From Sinorhizobium kostiense (GTDB taxonomy: Bacteria; Pseudomonadota; Alphaproteobacteria; Rhizobiales; Rhizobiaceae), in assembly GCF_017874595.1 (NCBI RefSeq), contig NZ_JAGILA010000008.1, positions 302,738 to 366,737 on the forward strand: DNA of 64,000 nt, in the 5' to 3' direction. The position numbers and the translations under genes were made by a program. Below the pieces are notes generated by a model. That model did no database searches. It was not told where the DNA came from and saw only the letters and a list, made by a program, of their open reading frames with translations. Below, one piece after another: positions 28,983 through 36,401 of the stretch. How positions within the stretch are numbered: the stretch's first letter is position 1; each line of letters starts with the position of its first letter.

Positions 28983-29098
28983 AAAAAAAGAGGGCCACAA
29001 GAAGACTTGGGCCCTATCAGTTGTGAAGGTTCAGAAACCTCCAGAGGGGAACAGCTGCTGCGGCGGCCGGGGAGGAGAAAGCCACCAATGCAACAGCC
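28983..29098 (-). ncRNA. alpha-r14 (NfeR1/Smr14-type) small RNA, copy 1
   Basis: A ~116-nt trans-acting sRNA. On the minus strand a promoter TTGAAA-N17-CATATT (29105-29133) precedes it. The first hairpin is GGTGGC-TTTCTCCTCCCCG-GCCGCC, exposing the anti-Shine-Dalgarno CUCCUCCC. CCCCTCTGGAGG follows, and the 3' hairpin AGGGCC/GGCCCT is trailed by seven T. These are the hallmarks of the alpha-r14 family, which base-pairs with ribosome sites of many mRNAs. The downstream copy differs by a compensating change in the stem. Confidence 0.85.
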
Positions 29099-29181
29099 AT
29101 AACCAATATGGGAAGCGTCCGGTTGGCTTTCAATAGCCGCCGATCAGATTCTCGCAACTGAAGGCTGTGCCGCGTGCAGGC

Positions 29182-29300
29182 AAAAAAAGAGGGCCGCAAG
29201 AAAACTTGGGCCCGTAGTTGTGAAGGTAATTAGAACCTCCAGAGGGGAACAGCTGCTGCGGTGGCACTGGGAGGAGAAGCCACCAAAGATGCATCAGCTG
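29182..29300 (-). ncRNA. alpha-r14 (NfeR1/Smr14-type) small RNA, copy 2
   Basis: Second copy, same strand, ~200 nt from copy 1. The hairpin GGTGGC-TTCTCCTCCCAGT-GCCACC carries the same CUCCUCCC loop. The 3' hairpin GGGCC/GGCCC ends in seven T. The promoter is weaker (TTGCTC-N17-CATACC), so expression may differ. The 5' end is estimated from the promoter and by alignment with copy 1. Confidence 0.82.
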
Positions 29301-29410
29301 CGTGCAGGTATGCTGTTTTTTTGGGCGGGGAGCAATCATTTAATATGCATGCCAGCCATGCCGTGTGCGCATCCCTGCACATTTTTGCGGCGAACACTAG
29401 TTTGCGCCGG

Positions 29411-29503
29411 CGATCGGCCCGAATGCCGGAACCGATTTTCGGAAATCAGGATGCGTGATTTCAATGGGTTACAGCGCCCCTTGTCCCGCCGGGGCGCCGC
29501 TGC
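29411..29503. repeat. Second type of rhizobial intergenic repeat, copy 1
   Basis: Runs from GATCGGCCCGAATGCCGGAA through CCGATTTTCGGAAATCAGGA to GGGTTACAGCGCCCC, closing GGGGCGCCGCTG. A related copy lies at 33386-33460. It shares the TTACAGCG block with RIME elements but has a different left half. Confidence 0.6.
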
Positions 29504-29530
29504 CAAGAAATCAAGCAAACGGCTCCGCCC

Positions 29531-30427
29531 TTAGAAGTTCCAATTTCTGGCCTTGGCGACAATATAGTCACGGAAGACCTTCAGCTTCGCGGCATTCTTC
29601 ATTTCATCCGGATAGCAGAAATAGGTGTCGAACGAGGGGATCTCGGCACTGATCGGGAGTTGGATGAGGCCCGGGTCGCGGCCGACGATGTAGTCCGGCA
29701 GCATGGCTATTCCGATACCGAGCAGGCAGGCGCGCTTGATCGACGTCTGGCTGTTGATCTGCAGATGCGAGACACGCGGATTGTCCGGATCGCGACCGGC
29801 GATCTCCAACCAGTTGACGTCGAGCAGATAGTTCGGCGCGGGCTCGCCAAAGGTGATGATCCGATGGTTGTCCAGCTCTTCGAGCGAATGCGGCTCGCCA
29901 TGTTTGTTGATATAGGACGGCGCCGCATAGATATGCATGTGAACCGTGAACAGCTTGCGTTGGATCAGGTCCGATTGCTGTGGCTGGCGCAGCCTGATCG
30001 CGCAATCGGCATGCCGCATGTTCACGTCCAGTTCTTCGTTATCGAGAATGAGCTGCACCTGCACATCGGGATAAAGGGCCATGAATTCCTGGATCTTGTC
30101 CGTAAGCCAACCCTGGCCGAGACCGACCGTGGTGGTAATGCGCAGCTTGCCGGCCGGCTTGTCCGTGGTCTCGCTCAGCTGCGCCTTGACGCTTTCGAGC
30201 TTCATCAGCACCTCGTGTGCGGTGCGGTAGAGCATTTCGCCCTGCTCGGTCAGAATGAGGCCGCGAGCATGGCGATGAAACAGCTTGATGCCGACATCCT
30301 GCTCGAGCGCACTGACCTGACGGCTGATGGCAGATTGCGAGAGGTGGAGTTTGTCCGCCGCATGCGTGAACGAGCCGGCCTCGGCCGCCGCATGGAAAAT
30401 GCGAAGTTTGTCCCAGTCTAGCGACAT
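29531..30427 (-). CDS. lsrB: LysR-family symbiosis/redox regulator LsrB
   Basis: LTTR (298 aa) matching S. meliloti LsrB by sequence character and by position next to trxB and lrp. The winged HTH occupies residues ~5-62 (KLRIFHAAAEAGSFTHAADK, LSQSAISRQVSALEQ). The effector domain starts KLRITTTVGLGQGW. Three Cys are at 142, 234 and 271; LsrB is known to sense oxidants through Cys residues and to control lrp-lps and antioxidant genes. GGGGGA precedes the ATG; an in-frame TTG four codons earlier is a possible alternative start. Same strand as trxB, 155 nt away. Confidence 0.85.
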   Translation of the reverse strand: MSLDWDKLRIFHAAAEAGSFTHAADKLHLSQSAISRQVSALEQDVGIKLFHRHARGLILTEQGEMLYRTAHEVLMKLESVKAQLSETTDKPAGKLRITTTVGLGQGWLTDKIQEFMALYPDVQVQLILDNEELDVNMRHADCAIRLRQPQQSDLIQRKLFTVHMHIYAAPSYINKHGEPHSLEELDNHRIITFGEPAPNYLLDVNWLEIAGRDPDNPRVSHLQINSQTSIKRACLLGIGIAMLPDYIVGRDPGLIQLPISAEIPSFDTYFCYPDEMKNAAKLKVFRDYIVAKARNWNF

Positions 30428-30522
30428 AACGTCCCCCAATAAGGATCGCTCGGAGAAACCGGGCGGCATCCTCCGGGCGTTAGCGATGCGTCTCTGTTCC
30501 CACCCGGAACGGCGCCTCACAT

Positions 30523-30560
30523 CGCCGCGCGTCCTAACAGACGCGTAAGGTCGCAGTAGG
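30523..30560. repeat. Fragment of a RIME-type palindrome
   Basis: GCGCGTCC-TAACA-GACGCGTAAGGTCGCAGTAG resembles the right half of the RIME copies. It follows the trxB stop and forms a CGCGTC/GACGCG hairpin that may end that transcript. Confidence 0.5.
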
Positions 30561-30582
30561 GCGCAGTCCCGATTTGCAGCTT

Positions 30583-31557
30583 CTATTCGGCTGCGATTGC
30601 GACAGGCATATGACCCGCCAGATATTTCTCCGCCTCGAGTGCTGCCATGCAGCCCATCCCCGCGGCCGTCACGGCCTGACGATAAACGTCGTCGGTGACG
30701 TCGCCGGCGGCAAAGACGCCCGGGACGTCGGTCGCGGTCGAATCCGGCGCGGTCCACAGGTAGCCGTTCGGCTTCTGACGAAGCTTGCCCTTGAAGAGTT
30801 CCACGGCCGGCGCATGACCGATCGCGACGAAAACGCCGTCGGTCGCCATTTCGGAAACTTCACCGGTCTTCGTATTGCGTAGCTTCACGCCGTTGACCGA
30901 GGCCGGCATTGGCGGTTTCGCCGGCGCGCCGAGATACTCGACCACCTCATGATCCCACACGATCTTGACGTTCGGCTTGGCGAAAAGACGCTCCTGCAGG
31001 ATCTTTTCCGCCCGGAACGCATCACGGCGGTGGACGACCGTTACCGTCTTGGCGAGGTTTGAGAGATAAAGCGCCTCCTCCACGGCGGAGTTGCCGCCGC
31101 CGACTACGATCACATCCTTGTTGCGATAGAAGAAGCCGTCGCAGGTGGCGCAGGCGGAAACGCCAAAGCCCATGAAGGTCTGCTCGGTATCGATGCCAAG
31201 CCATTTCGCCTTGGCGCCAGTCGCAATAATCAAGGCGTCCGTCGTCCAGTCGGCGCCGCTATCCGTCTTGATGCGGAAGGGACGGGCGGAAATGTCGACA
31301 TCGGTCACGATGTCGTTGATGATCTCCGCGCCGACATGCGTTGCCTGCTTCAGCATCTGCTCCATCATCCAGGGCCCCTGCACCGGATCGGCATAACCGG
31401 GATAATTCTCCACATCCGTGGTGATCATCAACTGTCCGCCCTGCTCCATGCCGGCGATAAGTACGGGCGACAGCATGGCGCGCGCCGTATAAATCGCGGC
31501 CGTGTAGCCGGCGGGGCCGGAGCCGATGATCAGCACTTTGGTGTGGCGAGCGGTCAT
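30583..31557 (-). CDS. trxB: Thioredoxin reductase
   Basis: NADPH-dependent flavoenzyme reducing thioredoxin (324 aa). FAD motif VLIIGSGPAGYTAAIY at the N-terminus, redox site CATC in GVSACATCDGFFY, NADPH motif VVGGGNSAVEEAL, second FAD motif VFAAGDVTDDVYRQAV. AAGGA lies 7 nt before the chosen ATG; the longer open frame upstream crosses the promoter area. Divergent from lrp. Placement beside lsrB ties it to the redox regulon. Confidence 0.96.
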   Translation of the reverse strand: MTARHTKVLIIGSGPAGYTAAIYTARAMLSPVLIAGMEQGGQLMITTDVENYPGYADPVQGPWMMEQMLKQATHVGAEIINDIVTDVDISARPFRIKTDSGADWTTDALIIATGAKAKWLGIDTEQTFMGFGVSACATCDGFFYRNKDVIVVGGGNSAVEEALYLSNLAKTVTVVHRRDAFRAEKILQERLFAKPNVKIVWDHEVVEYLGAPAKPPMPASVNGVKLRNTKTGEVSEMATDGVFVAIGHAPAVELFKGKLRQKPNGYLWTAPDSTATDVPGVFAAGDVTDDVYRQAVTAAGMGCMAALEAEKYLAGHMPVAIAAE

Positions 31558-31988
31558 GCGCTTGTCCTTAATTCGCCGGAAGACCGATGAGCGACCTCCG
31601 GTGCGGTTCGATGCTGGCGAAATATCGCCATACTTTAGGTATTCACAGCCCGGACTTTCAAGGGCACCCTCGCTGATACACACAAGTGGTTGGGTCTGCA
31701 CCAGGATTTTGACACCAGATCGCGCATTTTCCGACGCTATTGCCGGAAAGTTGCCGATGAGGCGGTGTTGTTGCCGGCGAGGAGAGGCGAGGGGATGGCA
31801 ATCTTCTTGTGCATGCATGTCCCGCACCCTCGTTTCGGAACGCCGTTACGTGTAAACCACGCGGGGTCACGCACGCAGTCCGAGGCGTCCGCGTGTCCGG
31901 CGACGGACGACGACTTTCTTCGCGCGGCGGAGCTATCTATGTGGGCAGCTGGGGCCCGTGCGGGGCCTGCACAATGGGGATATCGGTA
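31558..31988. other. Divergent trxB/lrp intergenic region
   Basis: About 430 nt without a supported gene. It should hold both promoters. LsrB control of lrp is known in S. meliloti, but I could not pick out a convincing LsrB operator by eye. Confidence 0.4.
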
Positions 31989-32459
31989 ATGGCCATACGT
32001 GTCGACCTCGATGCCATCGACATGAAGATCCTGCGGGAACTGCAGAACAACGGCCGGATGACGAATGTGGAGCTTGCCGAACGTGTGGGTATCTCCGCGC
32101 CGCCGTGCCTGCGGCGTGTCCGCAAGCTCGAGGAAGCGGGCGTCATTCGCGGCTACCGCGCCCTCCTGAATGCCTCCGCTCTCGGTTACGATCTGGTCGC
32201 CTTCTGCATGGTCGGCCTCAAACATCAGTCCGATGCCAATCTCAAAGCCTTCGCCGCCCGCACGGCATCATGGCCGCTCGTCCGTGAAGCCTGGATGGTC
32301 TCCGGCGAATCCGACTTTCTCCTCCAATGCGTGGCGGAGAACCTTGCGAGCTTTCAGGATTTCGTTATTGAAGAACTCACCGCGACCGACAATGTCGATA
32401 CGGTGCGGACAATGTTGACGATCCGCCAGGTAAAGGACGCCTGCCAGGTCGAAATCTAG
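31989..32459 (+). CDS. lrp: Lrp/AsnC-family transcriptional regulator
   Basis: A 156-residue Lrp-type regulator. The HTH is near residues 20-55 (ELQNNGRMTNVELAERVGIS, PPCLRRVRKLEEAGVI), followed by the RAM ligand/oligomerisation domain (VAFCMVGLKHQSDANLKAFA). The ATG at 31989 has GGGGA 8 nt upstream and gives the usual length; an ATG five codons earlier also has a G-rich site. Heads the lps glycosyltransferase genes, as lrp (lrp3) does in S. meliloti, and probably forms an operon with them (54-nt gap). Confidence 0.88.
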   Translation: MAIRVDLDAIDMKILRELQNNGRMTNVELAERVGISAPPCLRRVRKLEEAGVIRGYRALLNASALGYDLVAFCMVGLKHQSDANLKAFAARTASWPLVREAWMVSGESDFLLQCVAENLASFQDFVIEELTATDNVDTVRTMLTIRQVKDACQVEI

Positions 32460-32513
32460 GCCGCGAGCGAGAACAGCTTCGGTTTCCATGCGACGTTTGC
32501 CAGGCGGAACGAA

Positions 32514-33386
32514 TTGAAACATCAGCAGGACGACAGCCCGGACATACCGAACTTGGCGCGAAGGGGCGACCCTGTGGGGCCGAAACTGCCGCTTTCCGCC
32601 TTCATCATCTGCCTTAATGAAGAGACCTATCTCGGCAATTGCATCGAGAGCCTCGAGCAATGCGCCGAAATCGTGATCGTCGACTCCGGCTCGAAGGACG
32701 GAACGGCGACACTGGTTCAGTCCTATATCAAGAGCGGTTGGCCCATCCGGTTCATCCACGAGCCTTGGCGTGGCTATGCCGGGCAGAAGCAGTTCGCCCT
32801 CGACCAGTGCACTCAGCCCTGGTGCTTCAACATCGATGCAGACGAACGGCTCGACCAGCCGCTCAAGGCTCTGATGCCTTCGCTTCTTGAAGCTCCGGAC
32901 GATATCGCCGGCTGGAAGGTGGCGCGCCGCCCCTATCTGATCGGCTACGGCTACACGCCCGAGAAGGCCCGCGAACGTCGCAATCTACGCCTGATCCGAA
33001 AGGGTCGCGGTCGCTACGACCTCCGCCAGAAAGTCCACGAAGGCATCGTTCCCGACGGCAAGGTCGGTGCGGCCAGGAGCGGCAGCCTGCTGCACTATCG
33101 GCCGCTGATCATCGACGAGCAGATCCTCAAGGAAAACAACTATTCGACACTGAAGGCGGATCAGCAATTCGCGGAGGGAAAACCGCCGCGGCCCTATAAG
33201 ATGCTTTTCGGTCCGCCGCTCTATTTTTGTCGGCTCTACTTCCGCAATGGGTTTTGGCGCTGCGGTTTTCCCGGCTTCATCCAGGCGGCCACCGGGGCGG
33301 TTTATGCATTTTTGACAGCGGCGAAGCTCTATCAGCGGCACGCGCTGAAAACGCGCCCGAACATCGATGATGCGTTTTCCGGCTAG
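32514..33386 (+). CDS. LPS-type glycosyltransferase family 2
   Basis: GT2 enzyme (290 aa) of the WaaE/KdtX type. LSAFIICLNEETYLGNCIES with VIVDSGSKDGTATL is the nucleotide-sugar site; NIDADERLD carries the DxD. The C-terminal part has RRPYLIGYGYTPEKARERRN and a short hydrophobic stretch. Start is a TTG with an AGGCGGA site. It occupies the lpsC/lpsD position between lrp and lpsE; I cannot tell which by sequence alone. Likely adds a core sugar to lipopolysaccharide at the inner membrane. Confidence 0.82.
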   Translation: MKHQQDDSPDIPNLARRGDPVGPKLPLSAFIICLNEETYLGNCIESLEQCAEIVIVDSGSKDGTATLVQSYIKSGWPIRFIHEPWRGYAGQKQFALDQCTQPWCFNIDADERLDQPLKALMPSLLEAPDDIAGWKVARRPYLIGYGYTPEKARERRNLRLIRKGRGRYDLRQKVHEGIVPDGKVGAARSGSLLHYRPLIIDEQILKENNYSTLKADQQFAEGKPPRPYKMLFGPPLYFCRLYFRNGFWRCGFPGFIQAATGAVYAFLTAAKLYQRHALKTRPNIDDAFSG

Positions 33387-33460
33387 CGCATCGGCCCGAA
33401 AATTCGGAACCGAAAGAGTTACAGCGTCTCTCGCGCGTCCTAAAGGGCGAATGGCGCTGT
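33386..33460. repeat. Second type of rhizobial intergenic repeat, copy 2
   Basis: GCGCATCGGCCCGAAAATTC, then GAGTTACAGCGTCTCTCGCG, CGTCCTAAAGGGCG and GGCGCTGT. It matches the copy at 29411-29503 in order of blocks. It lies between two lps genes, so it would be transcribed within the operon. Confidence 0.6.
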
Positions 33461-33488
33461 CGGCCTCGAAACGTCACGTGCGGCATAG

Positions 33489-34511
33489 ATGAAGGTCATT
33501 CACTTCCATTTCGGCAAAGACGGCGGTGCCGAGCGCTTCTTCGTGCATCTCGTCAACGCGCTCGCCGAACGCGGCGTCGAGCAGACATCCATCATCCGGC
33601 CAGGCCGTATCTGGCGCCGGGAAATCGAGGGCGCCAGCCGCATCGGGGAAAGCCACTTCCGCAACCTGTCGCTCGATCGTCTACTTTTGCCGCTGAAGGT
33701 CAGGCGCATGGCCGAGCGCGACAAGCCGGACGCGCTCATGGCCTGGGCGCCGCGGGCGAGCGAGCTCATGCCAGCCTATAGAGGCTGCATCAAGATTTCC
33801 CGTCTCGGCGACTATCCGCCGCGCCTCGACTATTTCAAGAATTCCGACTGTCTTGTCTGCAACACTCCGGGCATAGCCGACCATGTTCGCAAGCTCGGTT
33901 GGAAGCGGGACATCGAGATCATCTCCAATTTTACAAGTACCGAACGGGTGCGGCCCATAGCGAGGGAAACGCTCCACACGCCCGCTGACGCGCCGCTCGT
34001 CATGTCGATGGGGCGCTTTGTCGATCGCAAGGGATTCCACACCCTGATCGAGGCCATGCGCAAGCTGTCCGGCGTCTATCTCTGGCTGCTCGGCGACGGC
34101 GAGGAGCAGGAGAACCTGCAAAAGCTCGCGGCCGATCTCGGCGTCGCCGATCGGGTGCGCTTCGCGGGCTGGCAGAAAGACTCGCGACCTTTCCTCGCCG
34201 CCGCCGACATATTCGTCATGCCTTCCACTCACGAACCGCTCGGCAACGTCATCCTTGAAGCCTGGGCCCAAGGGCGACCGGTGGTGTCGAGCCGATCCGA
34301 AGGGCCGCAATGGTTCATGCAGGATGGCGAGAACGGTCTGATGGTGGACATCGGCGATGCCGACGGTTTTGCGCGTGCGATCGAGCGGATCGCAAATGAC
34401 CGGGCACTCGGCGCTCGACTCGCGGAGCGAGGGCACGAGACGCTCGTTGGTCAGTTTTCTAAAGACGCGGTCACTGACGCCTATCTGAAATTGTTCGCGT
34501 CAAAGCGTTAG
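33489..34511 (+). CDS. lpsE: LPS core glycosyltransferase, GT4-type (LpsE)
   Basis: GT-B fold glycosyltransferase (340 aa). N-terminal VIHFHFGKDGGAERFFVHLV is the acceptor-side Gly-rich loop; the donor-binding E-x7-E region is MPSTHEPLGNVILEAWAQGR, preceded by SMGRFVDRKGFHTL and LLGDGEEQENL. By position (downstream of lrp, convergent with lpsB) it corresponds to S. meliloti lpsE. It ends 2 nt from the lpsB stop on the other strand, with no terminator between. Confidence 0.82.
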   Translation: MKVIHFHFGKDGGAERFFVHLVNALAERGVEQTSIIRPGRIWRREIEGASRIGESHFRNLSLDRLLLPLKVRRMAERDKPDALMAWAPRASELMPAYRGCIKISRLGDYPPRLDYFKNSDCLVCNTPGIADHVRKLGWKRDIEIISNFTSTERVRPIARETLHTPADAPLVMSMGRFVDRKGFHTLIEAMRKLSGVYLWLLGDGEEQENLQKLAADLGVADRVRFAGWQKDSRPFLAAADIFVMPSTHEPLGNVILEAWAQGRPVVSSRSEGPQWFMQDGENGLMVDIGDADGFARAIERIANDRALGARLAERGHETLVGQFSKDAVTDAYLKLFASKR

Positions 34512-34513
34512 AA

Positions 34514-35563
34514 TCATTTGCGCATCAAGCTTTCGTAGATTGCCCCGATCGCCCGCGCTTCACCCTCGATCGCAAAGTTTTGCGAGACCCGTGCCAGTCC
34601 GTTTGCGCCGGCAGCGGCAAGCCGCGCCGGGTCGTCCATGAATGCGGCGGCGCCGTCGACCATTGCTTTCAAGTCTGCGGCAGGGATGAGGAGACCGGTA
34701 TGGTCGGCGATCAGTTCCGAAAATGCGCCGACATCGGTGGCGACGACGGGCACGCTGCTCGCCATCGCTTCCAGCGGCGTCAAGCCGAAGCCCTCCCAGC
34801 GCTGCGGCGCGATGAAGAGGTCGAGAGCCCGGTACCAGTCGGGAATATCGGTGTGTTCGCCGACGAAGAGAATACGGTCGGAGAGTCCGGCTTTGGCGAC
34901 GCGTTCCTTCAGCTGAGCTTCGAAGGCGAGGTGAGGGCCGGTCGCCCGTCCCGCCACGATTGCGCACCAATCGGGCCGGCCGGGCAGGAGGGCGATCATG
35001 CTATCGACGAAAAGGTCCGTCCCTTTCTGGTGACGCACCCGGCCGAAGCATCCGGCATATCGCTTGGAAGGATCGAGGCCGAGCGCGCGTTTCGTCTCGG
35101 CCTTGTCAGGCGGCGGATGGAAGCGTCCTGTGTCGATGCCGTGCAGGATGACCGTGTTCGGCACATCGAGATAGCCGGCAGTCTTGCCGCTCGTGGCAAT
35201 CACCGCGTCCATCCGGCGGATGAGGAACTTGCTCCAACCGGTATGCCGCCGCTGAGAAGCGGAGGTGAAAACGATCCGGATGTTCATGCGCAGGAGATCG
35301 CGGAGCAGAATCGCCGGCAGCATCTCGACGTTGCGGCGCGCGTGCCATACGCGGCAGGTACGCCCCGCCGGCGCCTGCCACAGCTGCATCAGGTCGCGAA
35401 ACCGGATGGAAGGCAGGCTTGCCGGCAGCCCTGGGCCGAGCACCGCGATTTTCTGGCCGAGCGCCCTTTGAACGGGGACAAGCTGGATGATGGTCGAAGT
35501 GACGCCGGAGAGACGACGCTTGAAATTGGGCGCGATGATCTCGATGTCGCGGATATCGACCAC
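34514..35563 (-). CDS. lpsB: LPS core mannosyltransferase LpsB
   Basis: GT4-type glycosyltransferase (349 aa from the GTG). It starts VVDIRDIEIIAPNFKRRLSG, highly typical of rhizobial LpsB, which adds mannose to the LPS inner core and is needed for normal symbiosis in S. meliloti. Donor-site motif APQRWEGFGLTPLEAMASSV; CFGRVRHQKGTDLFVDSMI earlier. GAGGAG lies 9 nt before the GTG; an ATG seven codons upstream overlaps that ribosome site. Next upstream on the same strand is greA. Confidence 0.9.
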   Translation of the reverse strand: MVDIRDIEIIAPNFKRRLSGVTSTIIQLVPVQRALGQKIAVLGPGLPASLPSIRFRDLMQLWQAPAGRTCRVWHARRNVEMLPAILLRDLLRMNIRIVFTSASQRRHTGWSKFLIRRMDAVIATSGKTAGYLDVPNTVILHGIDTGRFHPPPDKAETKRALGLDPSKRYAGCFGRVRHQKGTDLFVDSMIALLPGRPDWCAIVAGRATGPHLAFEAQLKERVAKAGLSDRILFVGEHTDIPDWYRALDLFIAPQRWEGFGLTPLEAMASSVPVVATDVGAFSELIADHTGLLIPAADLKAMVDGAAAFMDDPARLAAAGANGLARVSQNFAIEGEARAIGAIYESLMRK

Positions 35564-35649
35564 GTAAGCGCTCTCCTCGCGCATGCGACGACAACAATAT
35601 GATGCAGGGAGAAGGTGGGGCAAGCCAATGTGCCCGCCCCGAAGGCTGG

Positions 35650-36126
35650 TCAGCCCCAGTGGATGGCGAGGATTTCGTACGCCTTCGAGCCGCCGGGCGC
35701 ATTGACTTCGATCGAGTCCCCGACTTCCTTGCCGATCAGCGCGCGGGCGATCGGCGAGGAGATCGAAATGCGGCCGGCCTTCACGTCGGCTTCCTGATCG
35801 CCGACGATCTGATAGGTCTTTTCCTCCTCGGTGTCCTCGTCAACAAGCTTGACCTTGGCACCGAACTTGATCTTCGAGCCGGACATCTTCGAAAGATCGA
35901 TGACTTCAGCCCGGGCGATCAGGTCCTCGAGCTCCGAGATGCGGCCTTCGTTATGGCTCTGCGCTTCCTTGGCGGCGTGATATTCGGCATTCTCCGACAA
36001 GTCGCCATGGGCGCGAGCCTCGGCGATCGCTTCGATGATTCTCGGGCGTTCTTCCTGCTGGCGCCAGCGCAGCTCCTCCTGCAGATTGACGAATCCACCC
36101 TGGGTCATCGGAACTTTGTCGACCAT
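35650..36126 (-). CDS. greA: Transcription elongation factor GreA
   Basis: GreA (158 aa) rescues backtracked RNA polymerase by stimulating transcript cleavage. Coiled-coil N-terminus with acidic tip [20 protein letters not shown], then the FKBP-like C-terminal domain with [18 protein letters not shown]. The start [12 protein letters not shown] is preceded by AAAGGG; the upstream in-frame start is not needed. Sits between lpsB and carB on the same strand, as in S. meliloti. Confidence 0.97.
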   Translation of the reverse strand: MVDKVPMTQGGFVNLQEELRWRQQEERPRIIEAIAEARAHGDLSENAEYHAAKEAQSHNEGRISELEDLIARAEVIDLSKMSGSKIKFGAKVKLVDEDTEEEKTYQIVGDQEADVKAGRISISSPIARALIGKEVGDSIEVNAPGGSKAYEILAIHWG

Positions 36127-36283
36127 TTTGTTACCCTTTATCAAGCACACGGCGCCACCTTTCGGCGGCGCCTACGCAAAAGAAAACGGCCTCCGGAGCC
36201 AAAGCACCGGAACCGTCCGAAACATCCGAACCGCCCTTATAGCAGAAAGCCGATCTGCTTTGCCAGATTTTTCAGTCGGGCCG

Positions 36284-36387
36284 CTACTGCATGCCTCCGT
36301 AAGGCGACCTCAATTTAAGGAGAAGGATATGCAGCAAATCAAGGTGCTACAGCGACCCTTGCGCGCCTAAAGGGCGCGCAGCGCTGT
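36284..36387. repeat. RIME-type mosaic element, copy 3
   Basis: CTACTGCATGCCTCCGTAAG at the left, CAATTTAAGG, GATATGCAGCAAATCAAGG, then GTGCTACAGCGACCC, and the GCGCGCC-TAAA-GGGCGCGC palindrome near 36360-36379. It lies just past the carB stop and between carB and greA; its palindrome is well placed as carB terminator. Confidence 0.75.
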
Positions 36388-36401
36388 CCGTGTCTCCGGG
36401 A

